Source: Arthrobacter gallicola (GTDB lineage Bacteria > Actinomycetota > Actinomycetes > Actinomycetales > Micrococcaceae). From it: a stretch of 64,000 nt of DNA. The translations under genes and the position numbers were made by a program. The stretch spans positions 62,001 to 126,000 of the forward strand of contig NZ_JACSQD010000005.1 of the NCBI RefSeq assembly GCF_014836775.1. The letters run 5' to 3'. Under the pieces are notes generated by a model. The model was not told the DNA's origin and did not search any database. It saw nothing but the letters and a program-made list of their open reading frames with translations. Shown piece by piece: positions 16,486 through 25,764 of this stretch. Every line of letters begins with the position of its first letter. The first letter of the stretch is position 1.

Positions 16486-19467
16486 GTGAAACGACCAGCA
16501 CCCCCGCCAGCAGGCCTGACGGCCCTCTTCCACAAAAACGGCAGGCGGACGGATTCCGCCGAAAATTCACGGCCCAAGACACCAGGAACATCACCGCGAC
16601 GGCGGCCACGCGCCCGGATCGTCGCAGCCGTGGTCTGCGCCTTGGCTTTGGTGGCCCCCACCACCGCCAGCGCCCACCGCAACAATCAGCCACAGCCGCA
16701 GGTTTCCTACTGGGATACCGACCAGTCAGCCACAGCGCGGGCCACTGCGCTTCTGGAGCAAATGACGCTCGATGAGAAAGTGGACATGCTCCACGGCGAG
16801 CTCAACAATGACTACGGCTTCTACAATGCGCCGATCGAACGGCTGGGCATACCCGCCCTGACCATGACGGACGGCCGCAACGGCGTGCGGCTGGGCTCAC
16901 CTCAATTCAACGGCGGACGCTCAACCCTGCTGCCCTCGGCGATCAGCGCGGCAGCCTCCTGGGACGCAGATGTGGCGGACCTCCACGCTGGGATCACCGC
17001 CGACGAGGCCTTCCGGACCGGAATGAACACCGTCCTCTCCCCCTCGATCAACATTGCCCGCGTTCCGCAGAACGGCCGCAACTTCGAGTCCTTTGGCGAA
17101 GACCCGCTGCTGATGTCCGCGATGGGAAATGCCTGGAACGGTACGGTCCAGGAGTACGGCGGGCTGCTGGGCAACATCCAGGACTGGGCGGTGTACACCC
17201 AGGAATACAACCGGCTGCAGGACATCAACATGGTGGTTGATGAACGGACCCTGCAGGAAATCTACAACCGGCCCTTTGCCGAGGTGGTCAACGGAACCCA
17301 CCCGGGATCCGTTATGTGCGGCTTCAACAAGGTCAACGGCGAGTATTCCTGCGGTAACGACTACCTGATCAACCAGGTGCTGAAGGAGCAGTACGGTTTC
17401 CAGGGATTCGTGGTGAGCGACTACAACGCCGCGCATGAGACCCAGGACATCAATGCGGGCCTGGACCAGGACCAGCCGGGCAACTACACGCCGGGCCAAG
17501 TGGGTAACTGCCTGTTCTGCCAGCCGCTGATTGATGCGGTCAATGCCGGAACGGTGTCGATCGAGCGGATTGATGACGCCGTGCTGCGCATCCTGCGCCC
17601 CATGATCGGGCTGGGACTCTTCGACCGGAACCTTGATCAGCTGCCCATTGATGAAGCACTGCACAACACGCAGTCCGCCGAAGCGGCAGCCCAGGGCATG
17701 GTGCTGCTGAAAAATGACGATGTCCTTCCGCTGTCCGAGGATCTCGGTTCGATAGCGGTGATCGGGACGGATGCCGACGAAGTGGTTCAGGGCGGCGGAA
17801 GCTCCCACATCGCCAACCCCACGTCTGCAACCTCGCCGCTGGCGGGCATCCAGGAGAGGCTGGCCGGCACCGGCACGGAAGTCACCTATGTGCCGGGCAC
17901 CGACCCTGTGACCTCCGCCGCCCTGCTGCCCGGCGCCGCGCCCATTCCATCCTCCTTTATGACCCCCGCCGGAGGCGGTGGAGGCACCGGACTCTCGGCT
18001 CAGTATTACCTGAACCAGGATTTCTCCGGCGATCCGTACCTGGACCGGGTTGAACCGTATGTCGGCCTGAATACCGGTTTCTACGCCTTCTCCGGCCTGA
18101 ACGCCAACTCCCCCCATTTCCCGGACATCCCCCAGGATCTGAACGCCAACATCTCAGCACGGTGGAGCGCCACCCTCACCGCGCCGGTAACGGGAACCTA
18201 TGAGCTTCAGGTCGTCACCAACGGCAAGACGACTCTGACGGTCGACGGCACCGAGGTAGTCAACGTTGCCGACTTCTTCACACCGACGGCGGCCCAGCAG
18301 AACCAGATCGTCTCCGTTCCGCTGGACTTCACCGCGGGTTCGACCCACTCGGTGGAGCTGACCTACGTCTACGACACCAGCTCTGCATGGAACCAGGTTG
18401 AGTCGCAGCTCAAGCTCGGCTGGGTGCCGCCGGAAGGCGTCGTCCTGCCGCAGGCTGCCAGCGCAGCCGAACAGGCCGCGGGTTCCGATGCCGCCGTCGT
18501 ACTGGTTCGGGACTACTCCACCGAAGGCGGGGACCTCAGCACCCTTGAGCTGCCGAACTGGCAGGCGGACCTTATCCGCACCGTCGGCGCTGCCAATCCG
18601 AACACCGTGGTGGTTATGACGGTGGGCGGTGTGGTTGAGGTGGTTGATTGGCAGGACGCCGTTGGGGGCGTCATCCACGGCTGGTACCCCGGCCAGAACC
18701 AGGGAACGGCGATCGCCAATGTGCTGTTCGGCGATGTTAACCCTTCCGGAAAACTGCCGGTAACACTGCCGGTCAGCGCGGAACAGACCCCGGTCAGCAC
18801 CCCGGCACAGTACCCGGGCGTGGATGGGCTCAATGCCGAATACGCCGAAGGGATCTTTGTCGGTTACCGCGGCTACCAGCAGTTCGGCATCGAACCGGCC
18901 TACCCCTTCGGTTACGGACTCTCCTACACCAGCTTCGACTACTCGGACCTGCGCATCACCTGCAAGGTTTACAACACCGGCGGGAAGAGCGGCACGTTCG
19001 ACGCCTTGGAGGGTGAAGCGGAAACTCCGGGGGCCGACGCTGATCCCGGCGACAGCAGCACCGGAACCCCGCTGCACGGAGGCAACCGGGGCTGGGACAA
19101 GGGCAACGGCCACCACCACGGCTGGGACAAAGGCAAGTCCTGCAGGAACAAGCCCCTGCAGGCCTCGGTGCGGATCACCAACACCGGCGACACCGCCGGC
19201 AGCGAAGTGGTCCAGGCCTACGCCACTGCTAACCCGAATGCCCCCGTCCAGATGGCACCGAAGTCCCTCGCCGGCTGGAACAAGGTGGATCTCGAGCCAG
19301 GCGAGAGCACCCGGGTCCGGATCCCGCTGGATATTGAGGCTTTCTCCTACTGGGACGTCGACACCGACCGCTGGGTCACCCCAGCCGGAACAGTTCAGGT
19401 CCAGGTTGGCCCCAACTCGGCGGATACTCCGCTGACCGCTGACCTGCGGATCCGCTCACACCGCTGA
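16486..19467 (+). CDS. Secreted glycoside hydrolase family 3 with PA14 insert
   Basis: A 993-residue exported beta-glycosidase. A long basic N-region (to about residue 45) leads into the signal sequence IVAAVVCALALVAPTTASA. The GH3 catalytic barrel follows, with the nucleophile likely Asp312 in GFVVSDYNAAH. The second GH3 domain is split by a PA14 carbohydrate-binding domain at roughly 500-640 (GLSAQYYLNQDF), and a fibronectin-III-like domain closes the protein. Beta-glucosidase is the commonest activity, but xylosidase or others are possible. The GTG start has AAGGAG 7 nt upstream. Near 868 an odd His/Gly-rich insert carries GWDKGN and GWDKGK twice. Confidence 0.9.
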   Translation: MKRPAPPPAGLTALFHKNGRRTDSAENSRPKTPGTSPRRRPRARIVAAVVCALALVAPTTASAHRNNQPQPQVSYWDTDQSATARATALLEQMTLDEKVDMLHGELNNDYGFYNAPIERLGIPALTMTDGRNGVRLGSPQFNGGRSTLLPSAISAAASWDADVADLHAGITADEAFRTGMNTVLSPSINIARVPQNGRNFESFGEDPLLMSAMGNAWNGTVQEYGGLLGNIQDWAVYTQEYNRLQDINMVVDERTLQEIYNRPFAEVVNGTHPGSVMCGFNKVNGEYSCGNDYLINQVLKEQYGFQGFVVSDYNAAHETQDINAGLDQDQPGNYTPGQVGNCLFCQPLIDAVNAGTVSIERIDDAVLRILRPMIGLGLFDRNLDQLPIDEALHNTQSAEAAAQGMVLLKNDDVLPLSEDLGSIAVIGTDADEVVQGGGSSHIANPTSATSPLAGIQERLAGTGTEVTYVPGTDPVTSAALLPGAAPIPSSFMTPAGGGGGTGLSAQYYLNQDFSGDPYLDRVEPYVGLNTGFYAFSGLNANSPHFPDIPQDLNANISARWSATLTAPVTGTYELQVVTNGKTTLTVDGTEVVNVADFFTPTAAQQNQIVSVPLDFTAGSTHSVELTYVYDTSSAWNQVESQLKLGWVPPEGVVLPQAASAAEQAAGSDAAVVLVRDYSTEGGDLSTLELPNWQADLIRTVGAANPNTVVVMTVGGVVEVVDWQDAVGGVIHGWYPGQNQGTAIANVLFGDVNPSGKLPVTLPVSAEQTPVSTPAQYPGVDGLNAEYAEGIFVGYRGYQQFGIEPAYPFGYGLSYTSFDYSDLRITCKVYNTGGKSGTFDALEGEAETPGADADPGDSSTGTPLHGGNRGWDKGNGHHHGWDKGKSCRNKPLQASVRITNTGDTAGSEVVQAYATANPNAPVQMAPKSLAGWNKVDLEPGESTRVRIPLDIEAFSYWDVDTDRWVTPAGTVQVQVGPNSADTPLTADLRIRSHR

Positions 19468-19479
19468 TCCGCAGCAAAA

Positions 19480-19534
19480 CCGAAGGCGGGGGATGCGGAC
19501 TGTTCCCCCACGGTCCCCGCTCCCCCGCCTTCGG
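19480..19534 (+). terminator. Inverted repeat between GH3 and ScyD-like genes
   Basis: CCGAAGGCGGGGG (19480-19492) is perfectly inverted at 19522-19534 with a 29-nt loop. No T-run follows. It may act as a partial terminator or an mRNA stabiliser between the two secreted-protein genes. Confidence 0.4.
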
Positions 19535-19588
19535 CACCAACTTTCGTCGTCATCCCCTCCTATCCGACCCACCTTCCAGGAGAACATC

Positions 19589-20827
19589 ATGAAAAAACGC
19601 GCATCATCCCTGCTGCCGCTGGCAGCAGCCGGAGCCCTGATAGCAGGGCTTGCGGGTGCGCCGCCGGCGGCAGCGCACAACCGGCACCACCCACACCAGC
19701 CCAAACCGCTGCCGGTGGCAGGTGAAGTAACCACGCTGGCAACCGGTCTGGTTACCCCGCTGCGGATTGCCCTTGGCAGCTACCGGTCCGTCGACGTCGC
19801 TCAGACGTTTGCCGGCACTGTGAACCGCATCGGCAACGATGGCGCCCTGACCACGTTGGATCCCGGGATTCCCGGTTACATTTCCGACGCCGTGTCCAGA
19901 GTTGGCGGCACCACGTACTACTCCCTGACAACCGGTGAGGGTCTGGGGGTTCCGGAGAACAACGTCGCGCTGCTGCGGTCAGTGGACCGGCGCGGCAGCA
20001 TCCGCACCATCACGGATCTGGCTGTCTATGAAAGGAGCGCAAATCCGGACCAGGTCAACACCTACGGATTCCGGGACCTGGACGCGGCGTGCCTCAGCCA
20101 GCTCCCGCCGGAGATTCCTGCCAGCTACACCGGCATGATGGACTCGCATCCCTACGACACCATGCGGGTCAGGGGCAGCATCCTGGTTGCCGATGCCGGC
20201 GCGAACGCCATCCTTCGGGTGTCGGAGCGCACCGGGGAGACCTCCACGGTTGCCGTGCTGCCGCCGGTGCCGACTGCCATTACCCCCGAATCCGCCCAGG
20301 AACTCATGCTGCCCGCCTGCACCGTGGGTCACGACTACTACTCTGAGCCGGTTCCCACGGATATGGCCATGGGACGCGACGGCCAGCTGTACGTCACCTC
20401 GCTCCCCGGCGGCGCTCCGGGCGGGGTCGGGTCGGTCTTCCGGATCAACCCCCGCAGCGGATCCGTGGAACAGGTGGCTACCGGACTCGTCACGCCCACC
20501 GGCATTGCGGTCAGCAGCCGCGGAGACATCTTCGTCGCCGAGCTGTTCGCGAACCGGATCTCGGTGATTCCGCGCGGAACGTCAACCCCGCAGCCGTGGT
20601 ACGAGGTCACCGGGCCGGCAGACGTGGAGCTCCGCGGCTCCGGGCTTTATGCCAGCGTTGACGCGCTCCCGCCGGGCGGTATACCCGAACCCGGTGCCCC
20701 GGTTGATCCGAACGCTCCGCCGCCGGTCTTCGACGGTAAGGTCATCCGGATCCAGCTCAACGCAGGCGGGGATCCACACGGACTCGCCCAGCCGGACGGT
20801 GAACCTGCCGAACCAAACAACGACTGA
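19589..20827 (+). CDS. Secreted ScyD/ScyE-family protein
   Basis: A 412-residue exported protein. The signal peptide MKKRASSLLPLAAAGALIAG ends near AAAHNRH, followed by beta-propeller-like repeats (VTPLRIALGSYRSVDVA, PTDMAMGRDGQLYVTSLPGG, PTGIAVSSRGDIFVAELFANR). This matches the ScyD/ScyE family, named after cyanobacterial scytonemin genes but widespread in actinobacteria with unknown role. The ATG at 19589 has AGGAGA 6 nt upstream. It lies 121 nt after the GH3 gene. Both mature proteins begin with a His-rich stretch (AHRNNQ; AHNRHHPH), perhaps a metal-binding or shared export feature. Confidence 0.85.
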   Translation: MKKRASSLLPLAAAGALIAGLAGAPPAAAHNRHHPHQPKPLPVAGEVTTLATGLVTPLRIALGSYRSVDVAQTFAGTVNRIGNDGALTTLDPGIPGYISDAVSRVGGTTYYSLTTGEGLGVPENNVALLRSVDRRGSIRTITDLAVYERSANPDQVNTYGFRDLDAACLSQLPPEIPASYTGMMDSHPYDTMRVRGSILVADAGANAILRVSERTGETSTVAVLPPVPTAITPESAQELMLPACTVGHDYYSEPVPTDMAMGRDGQLYVTSLPGGAPGGVGSVFRINPRSGSVEQVATGLVTPTGIAVSSRGDIFVAELFANRISVIPRGTSTPQPWYEVTGPADVELRGSGLYASVDALPPGGIPEPGAPVDPNAPPPVFDGKVIRIQLNAGGDPHGLAQPDGEPAEPNND

Positions 20828-20950
20828 CCGGTGCCCTTCCGGGCCACCCCAGACTCCCGTACCTGCGGTTTGGATTCCGGAGCGTTGCTGAATCCCGCCC
20901 CGTTGGCAGCTGGGCGGCTTGCAGTACCGGCACCATAAGTCACGCCCTGC

Positions 20951-20975
20951 GCCCGGTTGGAGTTTCCAGCCGGGC
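20951..20975 (+). terminator. Terminator-like hairpin after the ScyD-like gene
   Basis: GCCCGGTTGGA and TCCAGCCGGGC form an 11-bp stem (one G-U pair) with a GTT loop, followed by GTTTGGTG. It is about 120 nt downstream of the stop codon. Confidence 0.6.
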
Positions 20976-21110
20976 GTTTGGTGTGGTCACCGGTATGCCG
21001 CCCGCGGGTGCGTTTCAGTGATTCGGTCCCTTGGGCGGAGGGTCTCTGACTGCTGGGACGTGGGGCGGTTTGCCTTGGCGCCGGGGCTACGCCCTGCTGG
21101 TGTTCCTGGT

Positions 21111-21410
21111 GGGACACTGTGCCGCCCGGCTACCCTTCGCTTTGGGACATCCCTGCCAGTTTGGGACACCGCGCCGCCCGGCTCCCCTCCGTTTGGGGAC
21201 ATTCCTGCCAGTCTGGGACACATCGCCGCCCGGATACCCTCCGGTCTGGGACATCCCCTCCAGTCTGGGACATCGGGGAGCCCGGTTTCCCTCCGCTTTG
21301 GGGCTTTCCTGCCAGTTAGGGACACCGCACGGCCCGGCTTCCCTCCGATTTGGGACATCCCTGCCAGTTAGGGCCCCAGCGAGCCCGGCTATCCTCCGGT
21401 CTGGGACTTT
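21111..21410. repeat. 52-bp tandem repeat array, block A
   Basis: About five copies of a 52-bp unit, with successive GGGAC cores at 21144, 21196, 21248, about 21300 and 21352, plus partial units at each end. A unit runs tctGGGACATccCTGCCAGT, then ctGGGACAccgcggaGCCCG, then gctacCCTCCgg. Each unit therefore holds two GGGACA motifs 19 bp apart. Copies differ at scattered positions. Since 52 is not a multiple of three, the open frames across it are frame-rotating translations of the repeat and not credible genes. Confidence 0.85.
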
Positions 21411-21522
21411 CCTGCCAGTTAGGGACTTTCCTGCGCGGCGCCACGGCAGGAATGTCTCCCGGCGGTCGATTTGTCCCAAAACGGAGCCAAACCCACAAAC
21501 AAACAGCCCGGCACCAGGCGGC
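21411..21522. repeat. 112-bp composite repeat, copy 1 (inverted unit)
   Basis: This is identical to 21760-21871 apart from one base (21457 vs 21806). After the last direct unit it carries parts of the 52-bp unit in reverse orientation: GGCAGGAATGTC is the complement of GACATTCCTGCC, and TGTCCCAAAACGGAG is the complement of the CTCCG...GGGACA junction. A non-repeat tail follows with CAAACCCACAAACAAACAGC. Confidence 0.8.
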
Positions 21523-21540
21523 CGCTGGAATGGGACATCC

Positions 21541-21759
21541 ACTGGGACATCCCTGCCACTTTGGGACACCGCGGAGCCCGGCTACCCTCCGGTCTGGGAC
21601 ATCCCTGCCAGTCTGGGACACATCGCCGCCCGGATACCCTCCGGTCTGGGACATCCCCTCCAGTCTGGGACATCGGGGAGCCCGGCTACCGTCCGCTCTG
21701 GGACATTCCTGCCAGTTAGGGACACCGCGCCGCCCGGCTATCCTCCGCTTTGGGACATC
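21541..21759. repeat. 52-bp tandem repeat array, block B
   Basis: Four more copies with exact 52-bp spacing, GGGAC cores at 21544, 21596, 21648 and 21700, and a partial fifth at 21752. Part of it (21611-21684) is almost identical to 21211-21284 in block A, offset by 400 bp, whereas the composite repeats are offset by 349 bp. The two blocks are therefore a rearranged duplication and not a single copy event. Confidence 0.85.
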
Positions 21760-21871
21760 CCTGCCAGTTAGGGACTTTCCTGCGCGGCGCCACGGCAGGA
21801 ATGTCCCCCGGCGGTCGATTTGTCCCAAAACGGAGCCAAACCCACAAACAAACAGCCCGGCACCAGGCGGC
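21760..21871. repeat. 112-bp composite repeat, copy 2 (inverted unit)
   Basis: Second copy of the block at 21411-21522, differing at one position. It ends the repeat region. From 21872 to 22009 no gene or repeat was recognised apart from GC-rich sequence leading to the rbfA terminator. Confidence 0.8.
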
Positions 21872-22009
21872 ATCCAGGCACGGGACGGCATCCCGCCCCA
21901 GGGACGAACCACGGGGGCGGGACACTCCCCGAGAACCGGACCCTGGAACCTACCCCCGCCAGCCGCTTGTCTTCCGTGCCCATTGCACCACGGTGCTTAA
22001 ACGCGAAAA

Positions 22010-22047
22010 GGCCGTTGCCCACCCAAAAGTCTGGGTGGGCAACGGCC
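22010..22047 (-). terminator. Rho-independent terminator after rbfA
   Basis: A perfect 16-bp stem (GGCCGTTGCCCACCCA with its complement) and 6-nt loop, followed on the minus strand by TTTTCGCGTTT. It ends the rimP-nusA-ylxR-infB-rbfA unit and isolates it from the repeat array. Confidence 0.85.
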
Positions 22048-22116
22048 GCGAACGCAGCGATTACGGCGCAGCGGGTTCACGCTGCCAGCAGGCTGTCGAG
22101 CCTGCCAGCGGCAGGA

Positions 22117-22593
22117 TTAGCTGCGGGCGTCCGAATCTTCAGCCGGAGCGTCCTGCAGGTCCTCTTCGTCGTCTTCTTCGTCCCGGCGGTACGGGTCAGC
22201 GTCGCCGGCGTAGGCAGCACCCTGCTTCAGTGCCGCCAGTTCCTCGTCACGCTTCTTGGCTTCCCGGATAAGTTCTTCCAGGTGGCTGGCGTTGACCGGG
22301 ATTTCGTCTGCAACGAACTCCAGGGTGGGAGTAAGCCGGACGGTGATGTTCTTCCCGACCTCGGAGCGCAGGATCCCGCGGGCGGAATCCAGGGCTGCCT
22401 TGGTGTCGGCCTGCTGCGCCTCATCACCGAAGACGGTGTAGTAAACGGTGGCATGCTGCAGGTCATTCGTGACGCGGGCGTCAGTGATAGTCACAAACCC
22501 CAGCCGCGGATCCTTGATCCGGCGTTCGAGTGCCTGGGCAACCACTACCTTGATACGGTCAGCGAGTTTCGCAGCGCGTGCTGGATCTGCCAT
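22117..22593 (-). CDS. rbfA: 30S ribosome-binding factor A
   Basis: A 158-residue KH-like RNA-binding protein needed for late 30S maturation and cold growth. RIKVVVAQALERRIKDPRLG and the ITDARVTNDLQHATVYYTV strand are typical. The C-terminal 30 residues are strongly acidic (DPYRRDEEDDEEDLQDAPAE), a common actinobacterial extension. The ATG has AAGGAGAGG upstream. It lies 132 nt after infB with a stable hairpin between them. Confidence 0.95.
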   Translation of the reverse strand: MADPARAAKLADRIKVVVAQALERRIKDPRLGFVTITDARVTNDLQHATVYYTVFGDEAQQADTKAALDSARGILRSEVGKNITVRLTPTLEFVADEIPVNASHLEELIREAKKRDEELAALKQGAAYAGDADPYRRDEEDDEEDLQDAPAEDSDARS

Positions 22594-22690
22594 TGCCTCT
22601 CCTTCAATAAAGTCTGGGGTGCCGCTACGACGGCGGCCGGGCTGGCCGGCGGCGCCGTCGTGCGTTGGGGGCTGCCTGGGCAGCCGGAGC

Positions 22691-22716
22691 GGGGCTGCCG
22701 GAAGTCCGGCAGCCCC
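22691..22716 (-). other. GC-rich hairpin between infB and rbfA
   Basis: GGGGCTGCCGG is perfectly inverted around an AAGT loop, 9 nt past the infB stop. There is no T-run, so it is more likely an mRNA-stability or attenuation element than a true terminator, because rbfA has no other obvious promoter. Confidence 0.5.
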
Positions 22717-22725
22717 AGCCGGGAA

Positions 22726-25617
22726 TTAGACCCGCGGCTTCTCGCGCATCTCGAAGGTCTCGATGATGTCGCCTTCCTTGACGTCGTTGAACGAGCCCAG
22801 GCCGATACCACATTCGAAGTCCGTGCGGACCTCGGTGGCGTCGTCCTTGAACCGCTTGAGCGAGTCGACGGTGAGGTTGTCACCGATGATCTTGCCGTCG
22901 CGGGTGACCCGTGCCTTGGCGTTTCGGCGGATAACACCGGAGCGCACGATCGAGCCGGCAATGTTGCCGAACTTGGAGGAGCGGAAGACTTCGCGGACCT
23001 CGGCGGTGCCGAGCTGCACTTCCTCGTACTCCGGCTTGAGCATGCCCTTGAGGGCCAGCTCAATGTCATCAATTGCTGCGTAGATGACGGAGTAGAAGCG
23101 CATGTCCACGCCTTCGCGCTCGGCCAGGTCGGCCACACGCTCGGCAGGCTTGACGTTGAAGCCGATGATGATCGCGTTGTCCACGGTCGCTAGGTTGACG
23201 TCGTTCTGCGTGATGGCACCAACGCCGCGGTGGATAACGCGCAGCTGCACGCCGTCCCCGACGTCGATCTTGAGCAGGGAGTCTTCCAGGGCTTCCACGG
23301 CACCGGACACGTCACCCTTGAGGATGAGGTTGAGGGTGTCAACCTTGCCATCGGCCACAGCCTGGTCGAAGTCCTCCAGGCTGATGCGCTTGCGGCGCTT
23401 GGCCAGGGCGGCGTTGCGGTCCGCAGCTTCACGCTTCTCAGCGATCTGGCGGGCGGTGCGCTCGTCGTCGGTCACGAAGAAGGTGTCGCCTGCACGCGGA
23501 ACGTTGGACAGGCCCAGTACCTGGACCGGACGCGACGGTCCGGCTTCGGTCAGGTTGTCGCCGTTCTCGTCGAACATGGCGCGGACGCGGCCGTGGGCCG
23601 TTCCAGCCACGATCGTGTCGCCGACCTTCAGCGTTCCGGACTGGACCAGGACGGTCGCGACGGCGCCGCGGCCCTTGTCCAGGTTGGCTTCGATCGCGAT
23701 GCCGCGAGCGTCCTTGTCCGGGTTGGCACGCATGTCCAGGGCAGCATCCGCGGTGAGCAGGACTGCCTCGAGCAGGGCGTCGATGTTCAGGTGCTGGCGG
23801 GCCGAGACCTCAACGAACATGGTGTCGCCACCGTATTCTTCGGGAACCAGGCCATATTCGGTCAGCTGGCCGCGGACCTTGTCCGGGTTGGCGCTTTCCT
23901 TATCGATCTTGTTCACGGCGACCACGATCGGCACGTTGGCTGCCTGTGCGTGGTTGAGCGCTTCAACGGTCTGCGGCATAACGCCGTCGTCCGCTGCGAC
24001 AACCAGGACCGCGATGTCGGTGACCTTGGCACCACGGGCACGCATGGCGGTGAACGCCTCGTGGCCCGGGGTATCGATGAACGTGATGGCACGGTCGGTG
24101 CCTTCATGCTCGAATTCGATCTGGTAGGCACCGATGTGCTGGGTAATGCCGCCGGCTTCGCCTTCAACAACCTTGGTGTTGCGGATGGCGTCGAGCAGGC
24201 GGGTCTTACCGTGGTCAACGTGACCCATAACGGTGACTACCGGAGGACGTGCTTCCAGCTCGTCGTCGCCTTCGGCTTCCAGCTCGGCCTCGAAGTCGAT
24301 GTCGAAGCTGGAAAGCAGCTCGCGCTCTTCGTCTTCCGGCGAGACGACCTGGATCTTGTAGCCCAGTTCCTCACCGAGAACGCCGAACGTTTCTTCATCG
24401 AGCGACTGCGTGGCAGTTGCCATTTCGCCGAGGTGGAACAGCACGGTGACCAGTGCTGCCGGGTTTGCCTCAATCTTGTCAGCGAAGTCCGTGATGGACG
24501 CGCCGCGCCGCAGTCGGACAACGGTGTTGCCGTCGCCGCGGGGCACCGAAACGCCGCCCAGCGACGGAGCTGACATCTGCTCCAGTTCCTGCCGCTTTGC
24601 CCGCTTCGACTTGCGCTGCTTGCCGCGTCCTGCGCCGCCCTTGCCGAAGGCACCGGCTGTGCCGCCGCGTCCGCGGCCGCCCTTGCCGAAGCCGCCGCCA
24701 ACGGGAGCGCCGCCGCCGGTGCCGGGGGCACCGCCGGGACCGCGGCGGGGTCCGCCTGCGCCCGGACGTGCCGGAGCTGCGGGCCGCTCAGTGCGGTTGG
24801 GCATCATGCCCGGCGTGGGCCGGGGTCCGGAGGTACCGCCGGGGCGGGGTGCGCCGGGACGGGGAGCTCCGGGTCGCGGTGCGCCGGGACGCGGGGCGCC
24901 TGGACGGGGACCGCCTGCACCGGGTGCCGGACGCGGGCCTGCGGCACCGGGTGTGCCGGTCCGCTCGGTCTCGTCACGGCGCTGGCCCGGGCGGGGCATG
25001 CCCTGCGAGGTTGCGAAGGGGTTGTTGCCGGGACGGGGACCGCCCTGGCCACGATCGCCTTCGCCGCGTCCGCGGGGACGCGGCATGCCCTGTGAGGTTG
25101 CGAAGGGGTTGTTGCCGGGGCGCGGGCCGGAGGCTCCGGGCCGCGGCGCACCCGGACGGGGTGCAGAGGATTCCGCCGCAGGAGCAGCGGGCTTCTCGGC
25201 GGGTGCCGGAGCTGCCGGCTTGGAAGCTGCCGGGGCAGCTTCAGCAGGCTTCGGGGCTGCAGGCGCGGCCGGAGCGGGTGCTGCCGGTGCGGGTGCAGCG
25301 GGAGCCGGTGCTGCCGGAGCAGCGGGAGCCGGAGCTGCGGGCTTGGTGGCTGCCGGAGCAGCTTCCGCAGCGGGCTTTGCCGGTGCCGCCGGAGCGGGTG
25401 CTGCCGGACGCGGTGCGGACTTCTCTGCGCCGGAGTTACCGGCTGCAGGCTTGCCTGCAGCGTCGGGGAATGCCCCGCGAAGTTTCTTGACTACGGGTGC
25501 TTCGATTGTCGAGGATGCCGACCGGACGAATTCGCCCAGTTCCTGCAGTTTTGCAACCGCATCCTTCGAAGTGATGCCGAGCTCTTTGGCGAGCTCGTGT
25601 ACGCGGACCTTGGCCAC
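22726..25617 (-). CDS. infB: Translation initiation factor IF-2
   Basis: A 963-residue GTPase that delivers initiator tRNA to the 30S subunit. An IF2_N domain (1-50) is followed by about 330 residues of Ala/Pro/Gly-rich linker, a second IF2_N-like segment ([15 protein letters not shown]), the G domain with GHVDHGKT (465-472), DTPGHEAF and NKID, and C-terminal domains II-IV. The linker contains [12 protein letters not shown] twice and a run of GAPRP repeats. The start is GTG with AGGAG 4 nt upstream. It is preceded by a ladder of tiny overlapping reading frames after ylxR. Confidence 0.97.
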   Translation of the reverse strand: MAKVRVHELAKELGITSKDAVAKLQELGEFVRSASSTIEAPVVKKLRGAFPDAAGKPAAGNSGAEKSAPRPAAPAPAAPAKPAAEAAPAATKPAAPAPAAPAAPAPAAPAPAAPAPAAPAAPKPAEAAPAASKPAAPAPAEKPAAPAAESSAPRPGAPRPGASGPRPGNNPFATSQGMPRPRGRGEGDRGQGGPRPGNNPFATSQGMPRPGQRRDETERTGTPGAAGPRPAPGAGGPRPGAPRPGAPRPGAPRPGAPRPGGTSGPRPTPGMMPNRTERPAAPARPGAGGPRRGPGGAPGTGGGAPVGGGFGKGGRGRGGTAGAFGKGGAGRGKQRKSKRAKRQELEQMSAPSLGGVSVPRGDGNTVVRLRRGASITDFADKIEANPAALVTVLFHLGEMATATQSLDEETFGVLGEELGYKIQVVSPEDEERELLSSFDIDFEAELEAEGDDELEARPPVVTVMGHVDHGKTRLLDAIRNTKVVEGEAGGITQHIGAYQIEFEHEGTDRAITFIDTPGHEAFTAMRARGAKVTDIAVLVVAADDGVMPQTVEALNHAQAANVPIVVAVNKIDKESANPDKVRGQLTEYGLVPEEYGGDTMFVEVSARQHLNIDALLEAVLLTADAALDMRANPDKDARGIAIEANLDKGRGAVATVLVQSGTLKVGDTIVAGTAHGRVRAMFDENGDNLTEAGPSRPVQVLGLSNVPRAGDTFFVTDDERTARQIAEKREAADRNAALAKRRKRISLEDFDQAVADGKVDTLNLILKGDVSGAVEALEDSLLKIDVGDGVQLRVIHRGVGAITQNDVNLATVDNAIIIGFNVKPAERVADLAEREGVDMRFYSVIYAAIDDIELALKGMLKPEYEEVQLGTAEVREVFRSSKFGNIAGSIVRSGVIRRNAKARVTRDGKIIGDNLTVDSLKRFKDDATEVRTDFECGIGLGSFNDVKEGDIIETFEMREKPRV

Positions 25618-25659
25618 ATTTCTCCTGTCTCAGTCCGCACCGAGCCAGGCACGAACCGT

Positions 25660-25764
25660 CTATTTACTGCGGGCTTCCGCTGCAGGTGCAGGGTTGCCCT
25701 TCACAGAGCACAACAAAGTACTCATCGTCGGGTACTCATCGCTGGGTACTCATCGGGTTTCCAT
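25660..25764 (-). other. Ladder of four overlapping mini-cistrons before infB
   Basis: The ylxR TGA overlaps an ATG (25764) whose frame METR ends at 25750 in a TGA that overlaps the next ATG. That frame, MSTQR (25753-25736), overlaps MSTRR (25739-25722), which overlaps a 21-codon frame (25725-25660) reading MSTLLCSVKGN then PAPAAEARSK. Each junction is ATGA-type, and three ATGAGTAC boxes 14 nt apart create them. They lie in the ylxR-infB transcript, 42 nt before infB. This is read directly from sequence; translation is inferred only from the overlaps. Confidence 0.5.

Noticed and set aside
21111..21871. CRISPR array
   Set aside because: Units are directly adjacent with no unique spacers, copies are imperfect and partly inverted, and there are no cas genes.
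21031..22000. Several long open frames on both strands across the 52-bp repeats (peptides rich in WDIPAS, LGHP, GTFLP and their reverse-strand counterparts)
   Set aside because: The same repeat is read in rotating frames because 52 is not divisible by three; no ribosome sites or domain similarity.
20828..22116. Insertion sequence or transposon remnant in the 1.3-kb gene-free gap
   Set aside because: No transposase fragments or terminal inverted repeats of an IS type were recognised; only the 52-bp array, its composites and hairpins.
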